NCBI RefSeq assembly: GCF_018873765.1
Contig: NC_057920.1
Location: 16,257,307 to 16,321,306, forward strand
Direction: 5' to 3'
DNA length: 64,000 nt
From: Telopea speciosissima
Lineage: Eukaryota; Streptophyta; Magnoliopsida; Proteales; Proteaceae
Every line of letters starts with the position of its first letter. Positions within the stretch are counted from its first letter, which is position 1. A program made the translations under genes and the position numbers. The notes below the pieces were generated by a model that was given only the letters and a program-made list of their open reading frames with translations, ran no database searches and had not been told where the DNA came from. Shown here in pieces: positions 24,153-35,346 of the stretch.

Positions 24153-24729
24153 TTTTCGCTCCTTCCTTCTATACTTCTTCACTTTCCCTTTGCAATTTGC
24201 TCTCTCCCCTTCGCTCAACTTTTCATTATCCAGTACCGTAAGGTATAATTGTATACCAACGAAGATGATAAATGGGTGTTTCTGGTCCTTCCATTTCAAT
24301 TTGACTACGTGTGCTGCAGCTCCAACGTGGCAGGTAAGGTTGTGGTTTATGGATTTTTGGTAGATTTTTAAATGGGATTTAAATAGAAAAATCTATTTAG
24401 GAAAATAAAACACTTAGAAATTGACACCTGGCAGGCGCAACATGCACCGGTCCCAGGTTAATTCAGTCAGTTTTTTGTTTTCCGAGCTCGGCACCATTGG
24501 ATTTTACGCCTGTCAAGTGTTGAACTCTCAGCCCCGAACTCCACCATACTACACGTTTAGAGAATTGAAGAGGATTTTTTTGCAACACGTTGCTTGATCC
24601 ATTCAATGATCAAACAAATTTTCTTTGAATACTCAAGGGGATTTAGAGGACTAGCGAGGCATTCCTACATAACTGACCAAGCATAACAACCATAGAAGGT
24701 ATGACCGGAGAATTCATTTCCAAGTCAAG
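24153..24729. other. Upstream region of PSRP6
   Basis: The 5' leader of the ribosomal protein gene reads purine-rich on the minus strand just ahead of the ATG. No clear TATA box was seen. No repeat is recognised before the hairpin element at 24730. Confidence 0.4.
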
Positions 24730-24985
24730 AGTACGTCTAGCATGATGCAATGGAATCTTACACAATAGCATCCCTCTCTCCACAGCTGTTCAACCCATCT
24801 ATTGTTGCAATCGTATTTTTTCCACCGCTACTACACATGCACGCACATTCTCTCATGCTTTCGTAGGAAGAAAAAATACGATTGCAACAATAGACGGGTT
24901 AAATGGCTAAGATGCGGAGAGAGGGATCCAACAATTGATAAGATGCTAGAGTGTAAGATTCTTTACATCATGCTAGTATGTACAT
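24730..24985. repeat. Long hairpin (fold-back element), arms ~95-120 bp
   Basis: The inner arms CTATTGTTGCAATCGTATTT and AAATACGATTGCAACAATAG are a perfect match. The outer arms continue with AGCATCCCTCTCTCC paired to GGAGAGAGGGAT, and CTAGCATGATG paired to CATCATGCTAG. The loop is about 40 bases. It lies between the PSRP6 promoter and the 3' end of the membrane-protein gene. Transcribed, it would form long double-stranded RNA. The family is not determined. Confidence 0.8.
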
Positions 24986-24989
24986 CATT

Positions 24990-26190
24990 TTCCCTTAATT
25001 CACTTTTGGTTCACTAAAAAAAATTTGGGCAAGAGATCATTGTCTAGTCGTGTAGCACCAGCACGTGGGGACATCAACATAGATTTTATTTTTTATTTCA
25101 TAAGGGCAAGGCGGTACTTTAGCGTGCTCTTGTGTCTGTTTACTTCAGAATTTCCTAGACATATGAATCACTCTTCAGCGGGAAAACTCTCTCTCACCTT
25201 GCCAGCATGCACTTTGGCTGAAATCTAGAAGTGTAGACAATTCACACTTAATGATATCAAATCCTAAGACCTAAGATGATTATCAATTCACATTTAGACA
25301 GTTTCCCAAGAGGGAACTACGCTTGACCTGAACTCTTACAAACCTAAGGGTACATAGGTAGTTTGGTGTAATAACATCAAGTTTGGTCACAAAATAAAGA
25401 AAAAATAAAAAGTTCAAAACAAAAGGAAATTCAAGTGTCTCAAATATTAAGATGTTCAAATTCATTGTTAGATAATTATCATATCTCCATCCAATAATCA
25501 GCCTCAAGGCCTTCAATAGATGGGGGCCAAATTCAAAACTCATCAACCCACTTATTAATGCAACTACCTACCATGAACAAACATTACAGAACATGAAGAG
25601 TTAATAAGGCCATTCATTACACTCTCCAGGTTCCAACAAGATTTAAATTGGTTGAAAACTGTTTTTGAATGAACAATTATACAGCCATTCAATACTCTTG
25701 GACTTGTGACTTCTTAATCTGGTCCACTAGCACTGAATATGAACTTGGCCTCTCTGTTTCAATATCCATAGAAGCATAAAATCATTAACTAAAACAAGCA
25801 TCTGTTACTCTTTTTGTTGTCACTAAACATGTTATTTCCTGTCACCCATTTTAACATAGGAGAACATTAAAAACTGTGGAACCAACCCATTAAGAGTGAG
25901 ACTAAGATCCTATTAGTCTCATAGAGAAAAGGGATCGAAGCTGTGAGTCTAAACAGAAAAATTTTCCAACTAAACTGATGCTTAAGCAAGATGATATATA
26001 AAGATGAAAATGGGATCACAATAGATTTGAGAGAATGAATGGAAACCATGAAAAACAGCAGAATGCTGTTCTCATATATTTTCTTAATAGATTGTTTCAC
26101 ATTACATCCAAATGCACCAAAATAACACAAATGAGACGTTGTGGGACAGAGAAACCTCAAACTAGACAAGGATAAATGTAGAAATAATCT
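24990..26190. other. Spacer; 3' side of the membrane-protein gene
   Basis: No gene or repeat is recognised. The 3' untranslated region of the minus-strand membrane-protein gene should lie in the upper part. Confidence 0.45.
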
Positions 26191-28757
26191 TCATGGGGAA
26201 GTGATCTGATTCCTGATCCTGCTTGAACGCCTGACTGGTGTCACTGTTCCTTCATCTCCAGATACCTGCAATGCAAAAACTCTTAAAGCATTAGACCTTG
26301 TTATATTACATGTTTGCTTGCAAGGCATTAATTAAATAAGAAGGATGAAATTGAGCAATTACATGTTTGCTCTGGAATTTCTCATATGTAGTAAAGCTTC
26401 CATAAGAAGGAGATCCAGCAGAGAACTCTGATGAAGAGGCCAAGGACTCCCTTTTGGCACTCTTCCTCTGCTTTCTTTCATGGCTCTGTACTTCATTAGC
26501 TCTATCTGAAGTCTTCTTCCCACAGTTTAAACTCCCCTGTAAGGAGCTACTTACCTCCGATGGACATGACTCACCCACTTTCTCAACCTCTGCTGGCCAA
26601 ATCCTTAAGGATGTTGTCTCATGATTTAAATGGTCACTGCTACCTGATACTGAGCACAAGCTGGACTTCTTCTTCGCCACTTGCTCTACCGGTACAACCA
26701 CCTTAGGATCAGAAGCCTTGTTTTGTTTGAGATAGAGAAGAGCTGCTACCAACAGTGCCAGAACAATCAAAGAAATTCCCAGCACATTTTGTTCTGGAAA
26801 CCTGAAAGTTGATCCTTGAAGTGAAGACTCTGGTGGTTCTAGCCCATGAGAACTTCCATGCAAATAATCTGAACCCGAACTTTTGGCCATGGGTTCTGCA
26901 TTAGTCGGCTCAATGTTGGTAAATAAATCATTATCATTTTCACCCTGAGAGTCCGCTTCTGAAATTTCAGATTCCACATCCAGAACCTGTGGAAGTAGAG
27001 GTGATTGTTCTTCAATCTCTGTGTTGCTACATTTCTCTGCAACCTCAGCGTTGGGTGGTGTTTCTGAATTTTCAGGTTTTATATCTGAAGCCTGTACAAG
27101 TAGCTGTGGTTGTTCTCCAAACTCCACATTAGTTTGTTTCTCTGCAATCTCTTCTTCCACGTTCTCCATTGTTTCAACATCTTGCCTTTTTTCTGTTTGA
27201 TTGTCATCATAATCTACTGTTCGGCACAGGTCAGCCAAATATTCCTCATGCAGAGAAGTGGAATTAACGAATTCCAGAGGACCAATTTGTTCCACTTGGT
27301 TTGGAATGGAAATCAGCTTGGAAAGATATGATACGGAGTTGATTGACCAAAGCATTACATCATAGGATAACACAACAAGCTTTGTTTTTGGAAGTTCAGT
27401 GATTTTTGCAGAGGAGTCAAATCTAGAGAAGGTCTGAGTTTTAAACAGGGAGGGGTAGTTCATGGGAGTATCAATTACTGGAAAGCATAAGCATGCAACC
27501 ACAAGAATCAAAAGTAGAGGGATGGATTTGGATCTCGCCAAGAAATGTAACTTTCGAGTCTTAGTAACCCGGAAAACGTCGTTATGGTTTTGACTAGTGT
27601 TCAGTTCAGGCTCAGAAAAACGGTTCTCATTCTCTTCTTCAGATATAATTTCAGAGGCCTGAGGGCTAAGAGATTGGGATTCTTCAGTGTTTTCAGTTTC
27701 CGAACTACTCTCCGAGGAGAATTGTTCTAAAAGTTGCTTTCCCTCTCCGGTATCAAACCCTCGTTCTTTGTTGAGGTAAACGTCAATTCTTGGATTAGGC
27801 TTGTAATGAAGGAACAGTGGCCGTGGGAAGAGGTAGTTAGTTTTTGGGTCGTAAGGAGGAAGAGATGGATCAACTTCCAAAGGAGCTAAAACAGGGGATG
27901 GTGAAAGAGAACCCAGAGAACCCTTAACCTCAGACCCCAGATCTGCGTTATTGCATCTGGAGTCCGCAGTTCTAGGTTCTGGAGAAAGTAATAAGAGGTC
28001 AGGGGTTTCTGTGGGTACCTCAGAATTGACAAGGGCACCTGCGATTGAAGACCAATCGCCTTTAGGGTTTGCAGAGCTCTTCAAAACGTCAGGAGGAGGA
28101 GAGACCAAAGTCGCATATGAGTTTTTGGGCCCTTCTGTGGAAGCCTTAGAATCGAAAATCGTTTCTGACTTCGAACTGACTTCTTCGGTTACGTCAGAGG
28201 GATTAATAGCCATGAAGGGAGATTTTCCAGCAGAAAATGAAGTTCTGACAGCTTCATTCCTCTCCGTTAACACTTTCTTTCTCGGTGATGGATTGATTTT
28301 TGAAGCAGCAGAAATCGTAGGAGCCATGAAACTCTTCGTTCCCGTTGAAAGAGCTGATGATCTTACTTTCGCTGGCTTCAGATTCTGGTCTTTTTCATTC
28401 TCTTTTTGCTCGTCGGAAATTCGCAGGGATGCTAACCCTTCTCTGTGTCCTGTGTTCCTTTGTGAGAAATCTGCATTCCATGATCCAAGTGAATGTTAAG
28501 AAACAACTCCAAAAACATAGGTTGAAACAAGATATACAGAGAAAAAGATTAAAAACGTGGGAAATTCTTGAACCTGCAGGGCTGTTGGTTGGGGTGACTG
28601 GATTGAAACCTCTGGGGTATGATACGATAGAAGGTCTGGTGAAGGGATCACCACTGAAACTCTTTCTAATGCAAATACTTTCTTGGGTTCTTGAATTAGG
28701 GTTCGTTCTGCTTGAATTAGGAGACGGCGATCTGTTTGAATTTGAGGAGATCGCCAT
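26191..28757 (-). CDS. Plant-specific two-pass membrane protein, function unknown, 3 exons
   Basis: Exons on the minus strand: 28757-28574, 28470-26363 and 26265-26191; phases agree and the product is 788 residues. Exon 1 ends NPVTPTNSPA and exon 2 resumes DFSQRNTGHREG...KDQNLKPAKVRSS, an order I recall from Arabidopsis homologues (At1g16630-like, from memory). Two hydrophobic segments are clear: 377-394 (SIPLLLILVVACLCFPVI) and 623-643 (VLGISLIVLALLVAALLYL). The region between them is acidic, Glu/Asn-rich and probably luminal or cytosolic linker. The C terminus has SPSYGSFTTYEKF and ends TPVRRSSRIRNQITSP, a basic tail conserved in the family. Reading through the last donor gives a different 18-residue tail, so a retained-intron form is possible. 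No function is known to me. Confidence 0.88.
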
Positions 28758-29467
28758 GATTTTTTCGAGAATCACTCAGCAACGAGGAACAGGAGAAAAA
28801 AAGGAAATTTTTTCGTCTTGCTCTGAAGATGGAAAGATCAAATCTCTGAACTGAAGAAGTAAAGAAGGATTGAGGATATCTCGGGATAGATAAGAGGTAT
28901 CAAGATTGCTTCTTACTCTCTTACGAGCGCGGCTACTGTTTTTGAAAGCAAAGAACCGTTGGACAAGTATGAATTTAAAACTAATTTTTTTGACCGTTGG
29001 TGGATGCTTTTTTACTGTTATCCTTTTCTCAATTATTTTTTCATCTTTTTTCCAATGTAGTCTAATCATATAGGAATGGCCGGGACGTCCAATCACATGA
29101 AAAACAGAAGCATATAAGGGTTGTCTTTGGAGATATAGACCCCAGATGCGCACTCAAACCAGTTAGGGTTCAAGCAGGGTTTCAAGAATCGGGAACCGGA
29201 TCGATGTAGTGGACATGTTCGATCCCAATTTCCACCGATCAAATACGGCCGATTCACATCCGAAAACCCTAAAAAAGTTTCCTGTTTTTGGATTTGAGAA
29301 CCGATTATAGGGTTCCTAAGTACCGATTTGGGGAATGGCCAATGACCGATTCCGTGTTTTATAATCCTTGGTTCAAGGCCACAATTTCAAAAACGGGAAT
29401 TGAATCTATCGATCCTATTGTCACTGGATCTAGCTTATTTGAACATTTGTAAGGTGGACACGTAGTA
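28758..29467. other. Upstream region of the membrane-protein gene
   Basis: It contains the promoter and leader of the minus-strand gene. From about 29165 to 29390 it carries a degenerate member of the GATCGG/ATCGG-rich dispersed repeat. No gene is recognised. Confidence 0.4.
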
Positions 29468-29639
29468 GGGGATCGAGCTTCTCTCCAGGGAGCCTAGCAC
29501 ACCTAGGGTGTATCTAGCCATTGGGTTGCGCTGCACACATCCCTAGGTGTGCACCGAGATATGTGTGGCACAGCCCAACCCTTGGATGACCCCTAGCCGC
29601 TCCCTGGGCGCAGAGCTCCCTAGAGAGGAGCCGGATCCC
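29468..29639. repeat. Fold-back MITE, family E2, copy 1
   Basis: The ends GGGATCGAGCTTCTCTCC and GAGAGGAGCCGGATCCC pair, and inner arms such as GCTGCACACATCCCTAGG recur in the copy at 30721-30892. No convincing target duplication was found for this copy. Confidence 0.65.
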
Positions 29640-29873
29640 ATGGTAGGCATCTAACAATTTAAAGAAGAGTAAATTACGTGAACCACCCCTGGAACTAGCC
29701 CATAACTCAAGAAGACTCCACAATTTGGAAAAATATAATCGCATCCCTCTTCACTATTGGTGTTAACTTGAAACTAAAAAAAGAAAAGAAAAACATCCTT
29801 TTTACCCTATTGTATTCTTACATATAAACTCATCCCATTAGGTTTGAAACCCCATTTTATTATAGTTGAAGAC

Positions 29874-30059
29874 GGATCCGACTCCTCTACTTCCGCCTAC
29901 CGGTACTGTCGTGCGCCCCTACACACAAGCGTGGTGGAAAGTACCACCTTACCCCTCGGACAAGGCGCTCGGGCAGGGGTAAGGCGGTACATTCCGCCTT
30001 GCTTGTGTGTGAGGCGCACACGGTAGTAGGGGCAGGCAAAAGTAGAGGAGTCGAATTGA
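29874..30059. repeat. Fold-back MITE, family E1, copy 1, 9-bp target duplication
   Basis: The left arm GACTCCTCTACTTCCGCC pairs with the right arm GGCAAAAGTAGAGGAGTC, and an inner CCTTACCCCT/AGGGGTAAGG pair is shared with the copy at 34332-34520. The flank GTTGAAGAC is exact on both sides (29865-29873 and 30060-30068), which is Mutator-type. Confidence 0.85.
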
Positions 30060-30720
30060 GTTGAAGACTAGCAAGGAAGCCTTGAAGACCTGCAACTAGG
30101 CCATCCTCTCCCCACCTCCCATCATTCTCTCACCATCCTCCCAACTACTCACCTCTGCTTCCATCGAAACTTATTTCTCTTTCACCATCCCAGGCAATGT
30201 TCCCTCCCCAGTTGTAGGGAACTCGTCATCTTTCATTGCTTCAGCCTGTCTCTATGCAATCCTTGCCTCCAACTCCAACAGCTTCTATCTGGCAACCTTT
30301 TTCCTCCTTTCTTCCTTCATAAAAATCCTTTGTTTCTCCTATTCTCTAGCGATCTTTTGTTCTTCAGCCATTTGCATAGTCTCCACACACTCTTATTCTG
30401 CTCTCCACACAGTCTCTCTGGCTTCTTCTTCAAGCCTTATACGTCGCTCTTCCTCTTCCCTAGCTAGCCTCTCTCTCTCATCCTCTTCTTTCCTAGCTAA
30501 CTCCAATGCTCTAGCCTATTCCTCCATGATATGATGCCTTTCTTGCTCTTGCATCTTTTGTACCCTCTCAAGTTCTGCTTCAAAAGATTCTCTAACAGGG
30601 TCATGGAAATCAGTCTGTTTCAACATATCCTTCTTCTTCTTAAACACCCCAAGAAGACCACTAGAGAAAGGATACTTTCCATCAAACCTAGGGCCATTGC
30701 CAAAATCTTTCAAGAAAATA

Positions 30721-30892
30721 GGAATTTAGCTCGTCTCCAGGGAGCCCCGCGCACCCAGTGTGCTGCCAGCCGTTGGGCTGTGCAGCACACATCCCTAGGC
30801 GTGCATCGAGATGTGTGCGACACAAGCTCAACTGCTGGATGCTCCCTGGCAGCAACCTGGGCGCTGAGCTCCTTGGAGACGATCCTGATCCC
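30721..30892. repeat. Fold-back MITE, family E2, inserted in the pseudogene
   Basis: The left end AGCTCGTCTCCAGGGAG pairs with the right end TTGGAGACGATCCTGATCCC. The flanks AAGAAAATA (30712-30720) and AAGAACAAA (30893-30901) match at 7 of 9. The host reading continues sensibly across it (GNPFHED before, FLKDFG after on the minus strand), so the edges are well fixed. Confidence 0.85.
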
Positions 30893-31009
30893 AAGAACAA
30901 ATCCTCATGAAATGGGTTTCCATTATTTGAGAATGAATGCTATTCTCTACCCACATAAGCAATGGATCAATCATAGAGAGCCCCTTAGTGGTGCAAGTTT
31001 GGACCTGAC

Positions 31010-31440
31010 AGCCCGAGCCCACCCTCAACCCGAACAGGGCCTAGGTTGAGATACTCTGGCCCTGAGGGCATGTCAGGGTTTGATATTTTTGGCCCTGTGT
31101 TAGGGTCGAGCTGGGGTCAGGATTTGATATTTTTGGCCCTGTGTTAGGGCTGGGCCAGGGTTGAGGCATCAGATTGAGCCCGGCCCAACCCAACTCGTCC
31201 TTGTCTACATCTTCTGTCTTTCTTCTTCTTCTTCTTCTTCTTCTTTATTTAATCCCAGCCTGGCCAGACCATGCATCTCTTTTCTCCCCCATTGTCAAGG
31301 CCAATCAGGGTCAGCTCGGCCCAACCCTAAGGCCGGGTTAGGGTTGAATTTTTCTAGCCCGAGTCAATCTTTGGCCAAGTCGGCCCAACTAAGGGGATTG
31401 AGTTGGGGGTTTAAAGGCCTAGGGACCATGTTGCAACCTA
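31010..31440. repeat. GGCCCAACCC-rich insert with an internal tandem repeat
   Basis: The insert is rich in GGCCCAACC/GGTTGGGCC words on both strands. Two tandem copies of a 50-60-bp unit containing TTTGATATTTTTGGCCCTGT lie at about 31078-31160, and a CTT run lies near 31218-31242. It interrupts the pseudogene and is probably a non-autonomous DNA transposon, but its ends and target duplication could not be fixed. Confidence 0.45.
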
Positions 31441-31889
31441 GGCCCAACTCTTGAAGAAAATGACGTTTCAGGGACCAAGCTGTTTTGGAATACATGCATC
31501 ACCTCTGCATCGATTGGAGATATCACCACAGTAACGATCCCTCATTTTCTGCTCAACTGCTCTACTAGAAAATGATTCCACTGTATGATTCCCATTCTGT
31601 CTATTCCATTGCCCATTACCCAAATCCCTCCTTCCAAACCTTGAATCCTAAGTTCCCATGATTCCATTGCTAAAATTATGGTAATTGTTTGCAAACGGTG
31701 ATTGATTGTATTTTTTCTCGCTGTTCATGTCACGATTGAGGTTGAAAGGCCTTGCACTAACACCATTTCTTTCAATCCTAATTTCACAGGCAGTGTATCC
31801 ATCCTTCGTAAGGGGTGAAGCTCTCCAGTATGTTTTCGTCGGAGAAGAAAGGACTTGCTGAGAAGAACCTCAACCCTATATTGTATTCC

Positions 31890-32406
31890 TTGTGATTTTG
31901 GGGTTTTTGCATAAAGGGTAATATAGTAAGTTAGACTTTCTTTAAGAATAGTTTGGCCATTTAGAAAAATCTAACCTGATGACATCATCATTTAACAGGA
32001 ATCAACTAACAAAGTGGTATGTCATCATTTAACAGGAATCAACTAACAAAGTGGACCGCTCTGATATTAGCTTGTAAAAATGGGGAAGGTACATGTATTT
32101 TTTTTTTTTGCAAATTGTGGGGTTACGTGAGTTACAAGCTAGTTCCAGGGGTACACGTAATTTACTCTTTAAAAAAAATGGCAGAACCAAGGGAGAGAGA
32201 GAGATGGAGTGCCAAAGTCAAAGACACAAAGTGCCACCACCACCACTACAAAATAGAAAATATAATTATGTTAATATGCAATTTATGTGTTTCTGTTCTT
32301 TGTTAGAAACAGAAATATTATTGTTTTTTTAGTTTTATCACACAATACTAGTGTTTAAAAAAAAAAAAAAAGACATCATCATCGATAAATAAGTGTTTCA
32401 AAATTA
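31890..32406. other. Spacer with a short tandem repeat
   Basis: GTCATCATTTAACAGGAATC is duplicated in tandem at about 31983-32050 (with AACTAACAAAGTGG). There are homopolymer runs near 32098 and 32358. No gene is recognised. Confidence 0.5.
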
Positions 32407-32579
32407 GGGAAAAAGTATGTCCGAAAATGTGGCCTATGCCAACACTCAATGAGTATCTTTCTCTCCTCCATATATAAAAAGACACTTATGCAGTTATGCC
32501 TCCTTATTCTGAAGAGGAGAGAGACAGATATATGAAAGTACTGACATAAACCACACTCGGAGAAAGAAAACTACTTGCC
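32407..32579. repeat. Fold-back MITE, family B, old copy
   Basis: It shares GGCCTATGCCAACACT, AAAAGACACTTATG and GAAAACTACTTG blocks with the other family B copies and is more diverged than those at 48449 and 54772. It lies about 580 bases upstream of the SUKH-like gene start. Confidence 0.7.
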
Positions 32580-33069
32580 ATATTTTTAACACTAATTTGA
32601 TATAGAAACACTACCATATAAAGCCTAGTCAAAATCTGATCTTCAACTATGGTGGTTTCTAGTTTCTAGTACTTTCTACCACAATTAATCCAACTCTCGT
32701 TTCGTGAGAGAGATACAAAAGTCATGTAATATGAGCCCACACGAACGAACGGTAGGTGATTGGTGATCCAAATTCCAGACTCGCCAAGCCACGCGACGTT
32801 AACGTATCCTTTGACAAATAAGGTTTGACGACGTAATAAGGTTCGAACTTCGAAGTAGTACCACCTTCGTCCTCTCCTTCTTCGGTCCTTCCTATCTTAT
32901 CAAAAAACGAACAAATTTGACGAATCTTTGTTAAAATTCCACGACTTCTTCTGGTCTAAGCGATCCTCAGAAGAAGAAGCCTTAACAGTAATCAGTTTGC
33001 TTTGCTTTGCCACGAGGACCTAAAACGATCTCTTTATCCTTCAAATACGCGTTTCTCGTAACCGACCTC

Positions 33070-33070
<1 letters not shown>

Positions 33071-33105
<35 letters not shown>
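33071..33105 (+). repeat. (CT)n microsatellite in the 5' leader of the SUKH-like gene
   Basis: A perfect TC/CT run of about 35 bases ends 57 bases before the ATG. CT-rich leaders of this kind are common in plant genes. The run would be translated as Ser-Leu repeats if a non-ATG start upstream were used, which I do not favour. Confidence 0.85.
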
Positions 33106-33106
<1 letters not shown>

Positions 33107-33162
33107 AAGCCTCTTCGCTCTCGCTGAAGCTCTCTTCTTTTCAAGATCACTCTTTAATTATA

Positions 33163-34290
33163 ATGGCTTCAGCAACAACGATCACCACCACAACAACGAC
33201 GATTAATAAGCCAGCTTCTCAATCCACGCCCAGACGAGTTTGTTTCTCCTTCGCAGCCTATGCCAAGAACGTGATCGATCACCTCAAGAAATGCAAAATT
33301 CCTATCTCCGATGGTCTCACCGACGAAGAATTCTCATCGATCGAGACCACCTTCCGCTTCACTTTCCCTCCCGATCTCCGTTCTATCCTTCGCGAAGGAC
33401 TTCCAGTGGGTCCCGGTTTCCCCAACTGGCGATCAGATTCGCCTCAGCAGTTACAGATTCTCATGAATCTCCCCCTCATGGGACTCCAACAAGAAATTAT
33501 CAAAAACAAATTTTGGTGTCCTTCTTGGGGAGATGAACCTCCAAACCCTAAGGAAGCCTTAATTATGGCCAAACGTCTCATGAAGAAAGCTCCTCTTCTC
33601 GTTCCCATTTATAGACAATACTACATTCCTTCACACCCCAATCTTGCCGGAAATCCGGTCTTTTTCGTGCAACGTATAGAATTCTATTACTCAGGTTGCG
33701 ACGTTGCCGGTTTTTTCCAAAACGTTGAATTCCGTCGGAAAAGCACAGTTCCGAGACTATTTGACTTGTCAGAATCGTCTACGACGATGGAAGCTCCGGC
33801 ATGGGCGGCGAAAGCCGCTAGGAGGATCGAATTCTGGTCTGACTTGGTGGAGAGTGGCGGCGGCGGCGGTGGCGGTGGCGGTGGCGGTGGGAGTAGTAGG
33901 AAGAAGAGAGAGGCGGCGAAGTTGAATAGTTTTTTGGGAGAGATGAGCCGGAAACTCAAGGAAGGTGGATGGCGGGTGGAAGAGGTGAAAGAGATGATGA
34001 TGATGACAAATGATTCAATGGACGGTCAGGATGATGAGAATAGAAGTCAATTGGTGTTGGCAAATCCAGCGAATCTAACGAAGCACATGCGTTTATTGTC
34101 GCTAACGTTGCTTCGAGCCGGTTGGACCATTGATGACGTGTCCTACTCTCTTGGCTTGCCTCCAGACGACCGGTTCTCCTCCTCTTCTTCTGTTTCTCCT
34201 CCTGATGCTCAAATCTCAACCGTCAACAACAATGTGATCAGACGGAGAAGAAGAACTACAGAATCTACACACAAACACAGTGTACAATGA
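33163..34290 (+). CDS. SMI1/KNR4 (SUKH)-like plant protein, intronless
   Basis: A product of 375 residues. Residues 4-20 are Thr-rich. Residues 51-190 form the recognisable core: LTDEEFSSIETTFRFTFPPD, LREGLPVGPGFPNWR, LNLPL-like helix, FWCPSWGDEPPNPKEA, APLLVPIYRQYYIPSHPNLA, GNPVFFV and SGCDVAGFF, which I associate with the SMI1/KNR4 (SUKH) fold as found in plants. In other organisms such proteins act as regulatory scaffolds; no biochemical role is known to me for the plant branch. A run of 12 Gly encoded by GGC/GGT repeats (232-243) and a basic patch (246-249) link to a C-terminal helical part (252-332), ending in Ser-rich and Arg-rich tails. The start is the first ATG in frame. A MITE begins 42 bases after the stop codon. 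Confidence 0.85.
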   Translation: MASATTITTTTTTINKPASQSTPRRVCFSFAAYAKNVIDHLKKCKIPISDGLTDEEFSSIETTFRFTFPPDLRSILREGLPVGPGFPNWRSDSPQQLQILMNLPLMGLQQEIIKNKFWCPSWGDEPPNPKEALIMAKRLMKKAPLLVPIYRQYYIPSHPNLAGNPVFFVQRIEFYYSGCDVAGFFQNVEFRRKSTVPRLFDLSESSTTMEAPAWAAKAARRIEFWSDLVESGGGGGGGGGGGGSSRKKREAAKLNSFLGEMSRKLKEGGWRVEEVKEMMMMTNDSMDGQDDENRSQLVLANPANLTKHMRLLSLTLLRAGWTIDDVSYSLGLPPDDRFSSSSSVSPPDAQISTVNNNVIRRRRRTTESTHKHSVQ

Positions 34291-34331
34291 CATGTAGGTT
34301 AAGAAAAGAAAATTAGAACCGACCCAACTTT

Positions 34332-34520
34332 CAATTTGGATCCTCTACTGCCGAGCTGCCCGGCAAGACCGTGCTGCCTAGACACGATGAGGCTTGTAAT
34401 GACTGCCTTACCGCTGCCCGAATGCCTTACCCGAGTAGGGGTAAGGCAATCATTATACGTCTCACCATGTCTGGGCAGCACGATCCGTTCGGACAGCTCG
34501 ACAGTAGAAGATCTGAATCC
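34332..34520. repeat. Fold-back MITE, family E1, in the 3' region of the SUKH-like gene
   Basis: The arms CTCTACTGCCGAGCTG and CAGCTCGACAGTAGAAG pair, as do CCTTACCCG/GGGGTAAGG in the centre. The flanks CCCAACTTT (34323-34331) and ACCAACTTT (34521-34529) match at 8 of 9. Since it starts 42 bases after the stop codon, it most likely lies in the transcript. Confidence 0.8.
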
Positions 34521-34529
34521 ACCAACTTT

Positions 34530-35338
34530 TCACGACATTGATCGAAAGTTAGTTGGTTTAATTATTTTTGGGCCACTTTGAAATCAATGCGAATGTTTGG
34601 TGGGTGGGTAAAACACTTAGAAAAAATAGGGCTAATTTTAAATTCAATTTACATCCACTAATAAAGACCGAAATAGTTTTAAGAAACATTTAGAATTGAA
34701 GAGGTTTGAAATCAGTGTACCATTGTGTTTGTAAAGAATTAACATCTCATTGTCATTGTCTTCCAAAAACAAAATATCTCATTTTCATTGTTGAAAGAAA
34801 GAGAGATAGATTTGTCTGAAAAAAAGAGGTTTTGCCTCCATTGAGAAATTCATTTCTGTTTTTGTCATTGTTATGATCTTTCTAGAAGTTTTTTGACACA
34901 GCAACTTGTCTTCGAGGATGACCTGCAAGGACTATGATCAGATGACTACGTGGAAGTTTTTCAACTTCTCCTAAGCATGATTTTAGTAATCTTTATCGAT
35001 TAATATTGATCGATACCAAATGATTAATATTAATTTGGGAAAGAGATTATTGTCTACGCCTTAAAGCTTGTATGAGTGTGCAAGAACGGTCTTAAATGGA
35101 ATTTTTATCTTTTCATGGGGCGATGCAGTATTTTTACTGTGTATAGACGTAGAAGCCACGTGACCTAATAACCTTTTTTTTTCTTTCTATTTTTATTATT
35201 TTGTAAATATTAATACCACATGCTGTTACTCTATTGGGCATATCAATGCGGATTAGTATACTGATGTGACCTGACTGTACGGCCGAATTAGAGACCCGTC
35301 CCAGGACAATACTTGATTGTGTGAGTTGGCTGGGCTGC
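34530..35338. other. Spacer, nothing recognised
   Basis: AT-rich sequence with no recognised gene, RNA or repeat. Confidence 0.5.
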
Positions 35339-35346
35339 ATTTAGTT

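Larger units (their letters stand above)
30075..31885 (-). pseudogene. Decayed fragment of a long coiled-coil protein gene (At3g50370-like)
   Basis: On the minus strand the translation from about 31800 down gives IRIERNGVSARPFNLNRDMN, then FANNYHNFSNG, FGRRDLGNGQWNRQNG, and after the inserts FLKDFGNGPRFDGKYPF, QTDFHDPVRESFEAELERVQ and the charged heptads ALELARKEEDERERLAREEE. From memory this order matches a long plant coiled-coil protein (At3g50370-like), whose function I do not know. The frame has several stops and shifts (for example after HHIMEE and after ETVWRAE), and it has no promoter or start. Two later insertions, 30721-30892 and about 31010-31440, split it. The lack of introns between blocks suggests a processed copy, but this is not proven. 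Confidence 0.75.

Noticed and set aside
26306-26362. C-terminal 18 residues after FQSKH in the membrane protein as the normal end
   Set aside because: They follow a GTAATT donor, and the conserved tail VSGDEGTVTPVRRSSRIRNQ is found in the next exon, so this is intron sequence.
27951-28854. Plus-strand open frames opposite the membrane-protein gene
   Set aside because: They are antisense shadows of well-supported minus-strand exons.
33007-33162. N-terminal extension of the SUKH-like gene with a Ser-Leu repeat
   Set aside because: It has no ATG; the open frame begins at TTG and the Ser-Leu run is a translated CT microsatellite in the leader. The ATG at 33163 was used.
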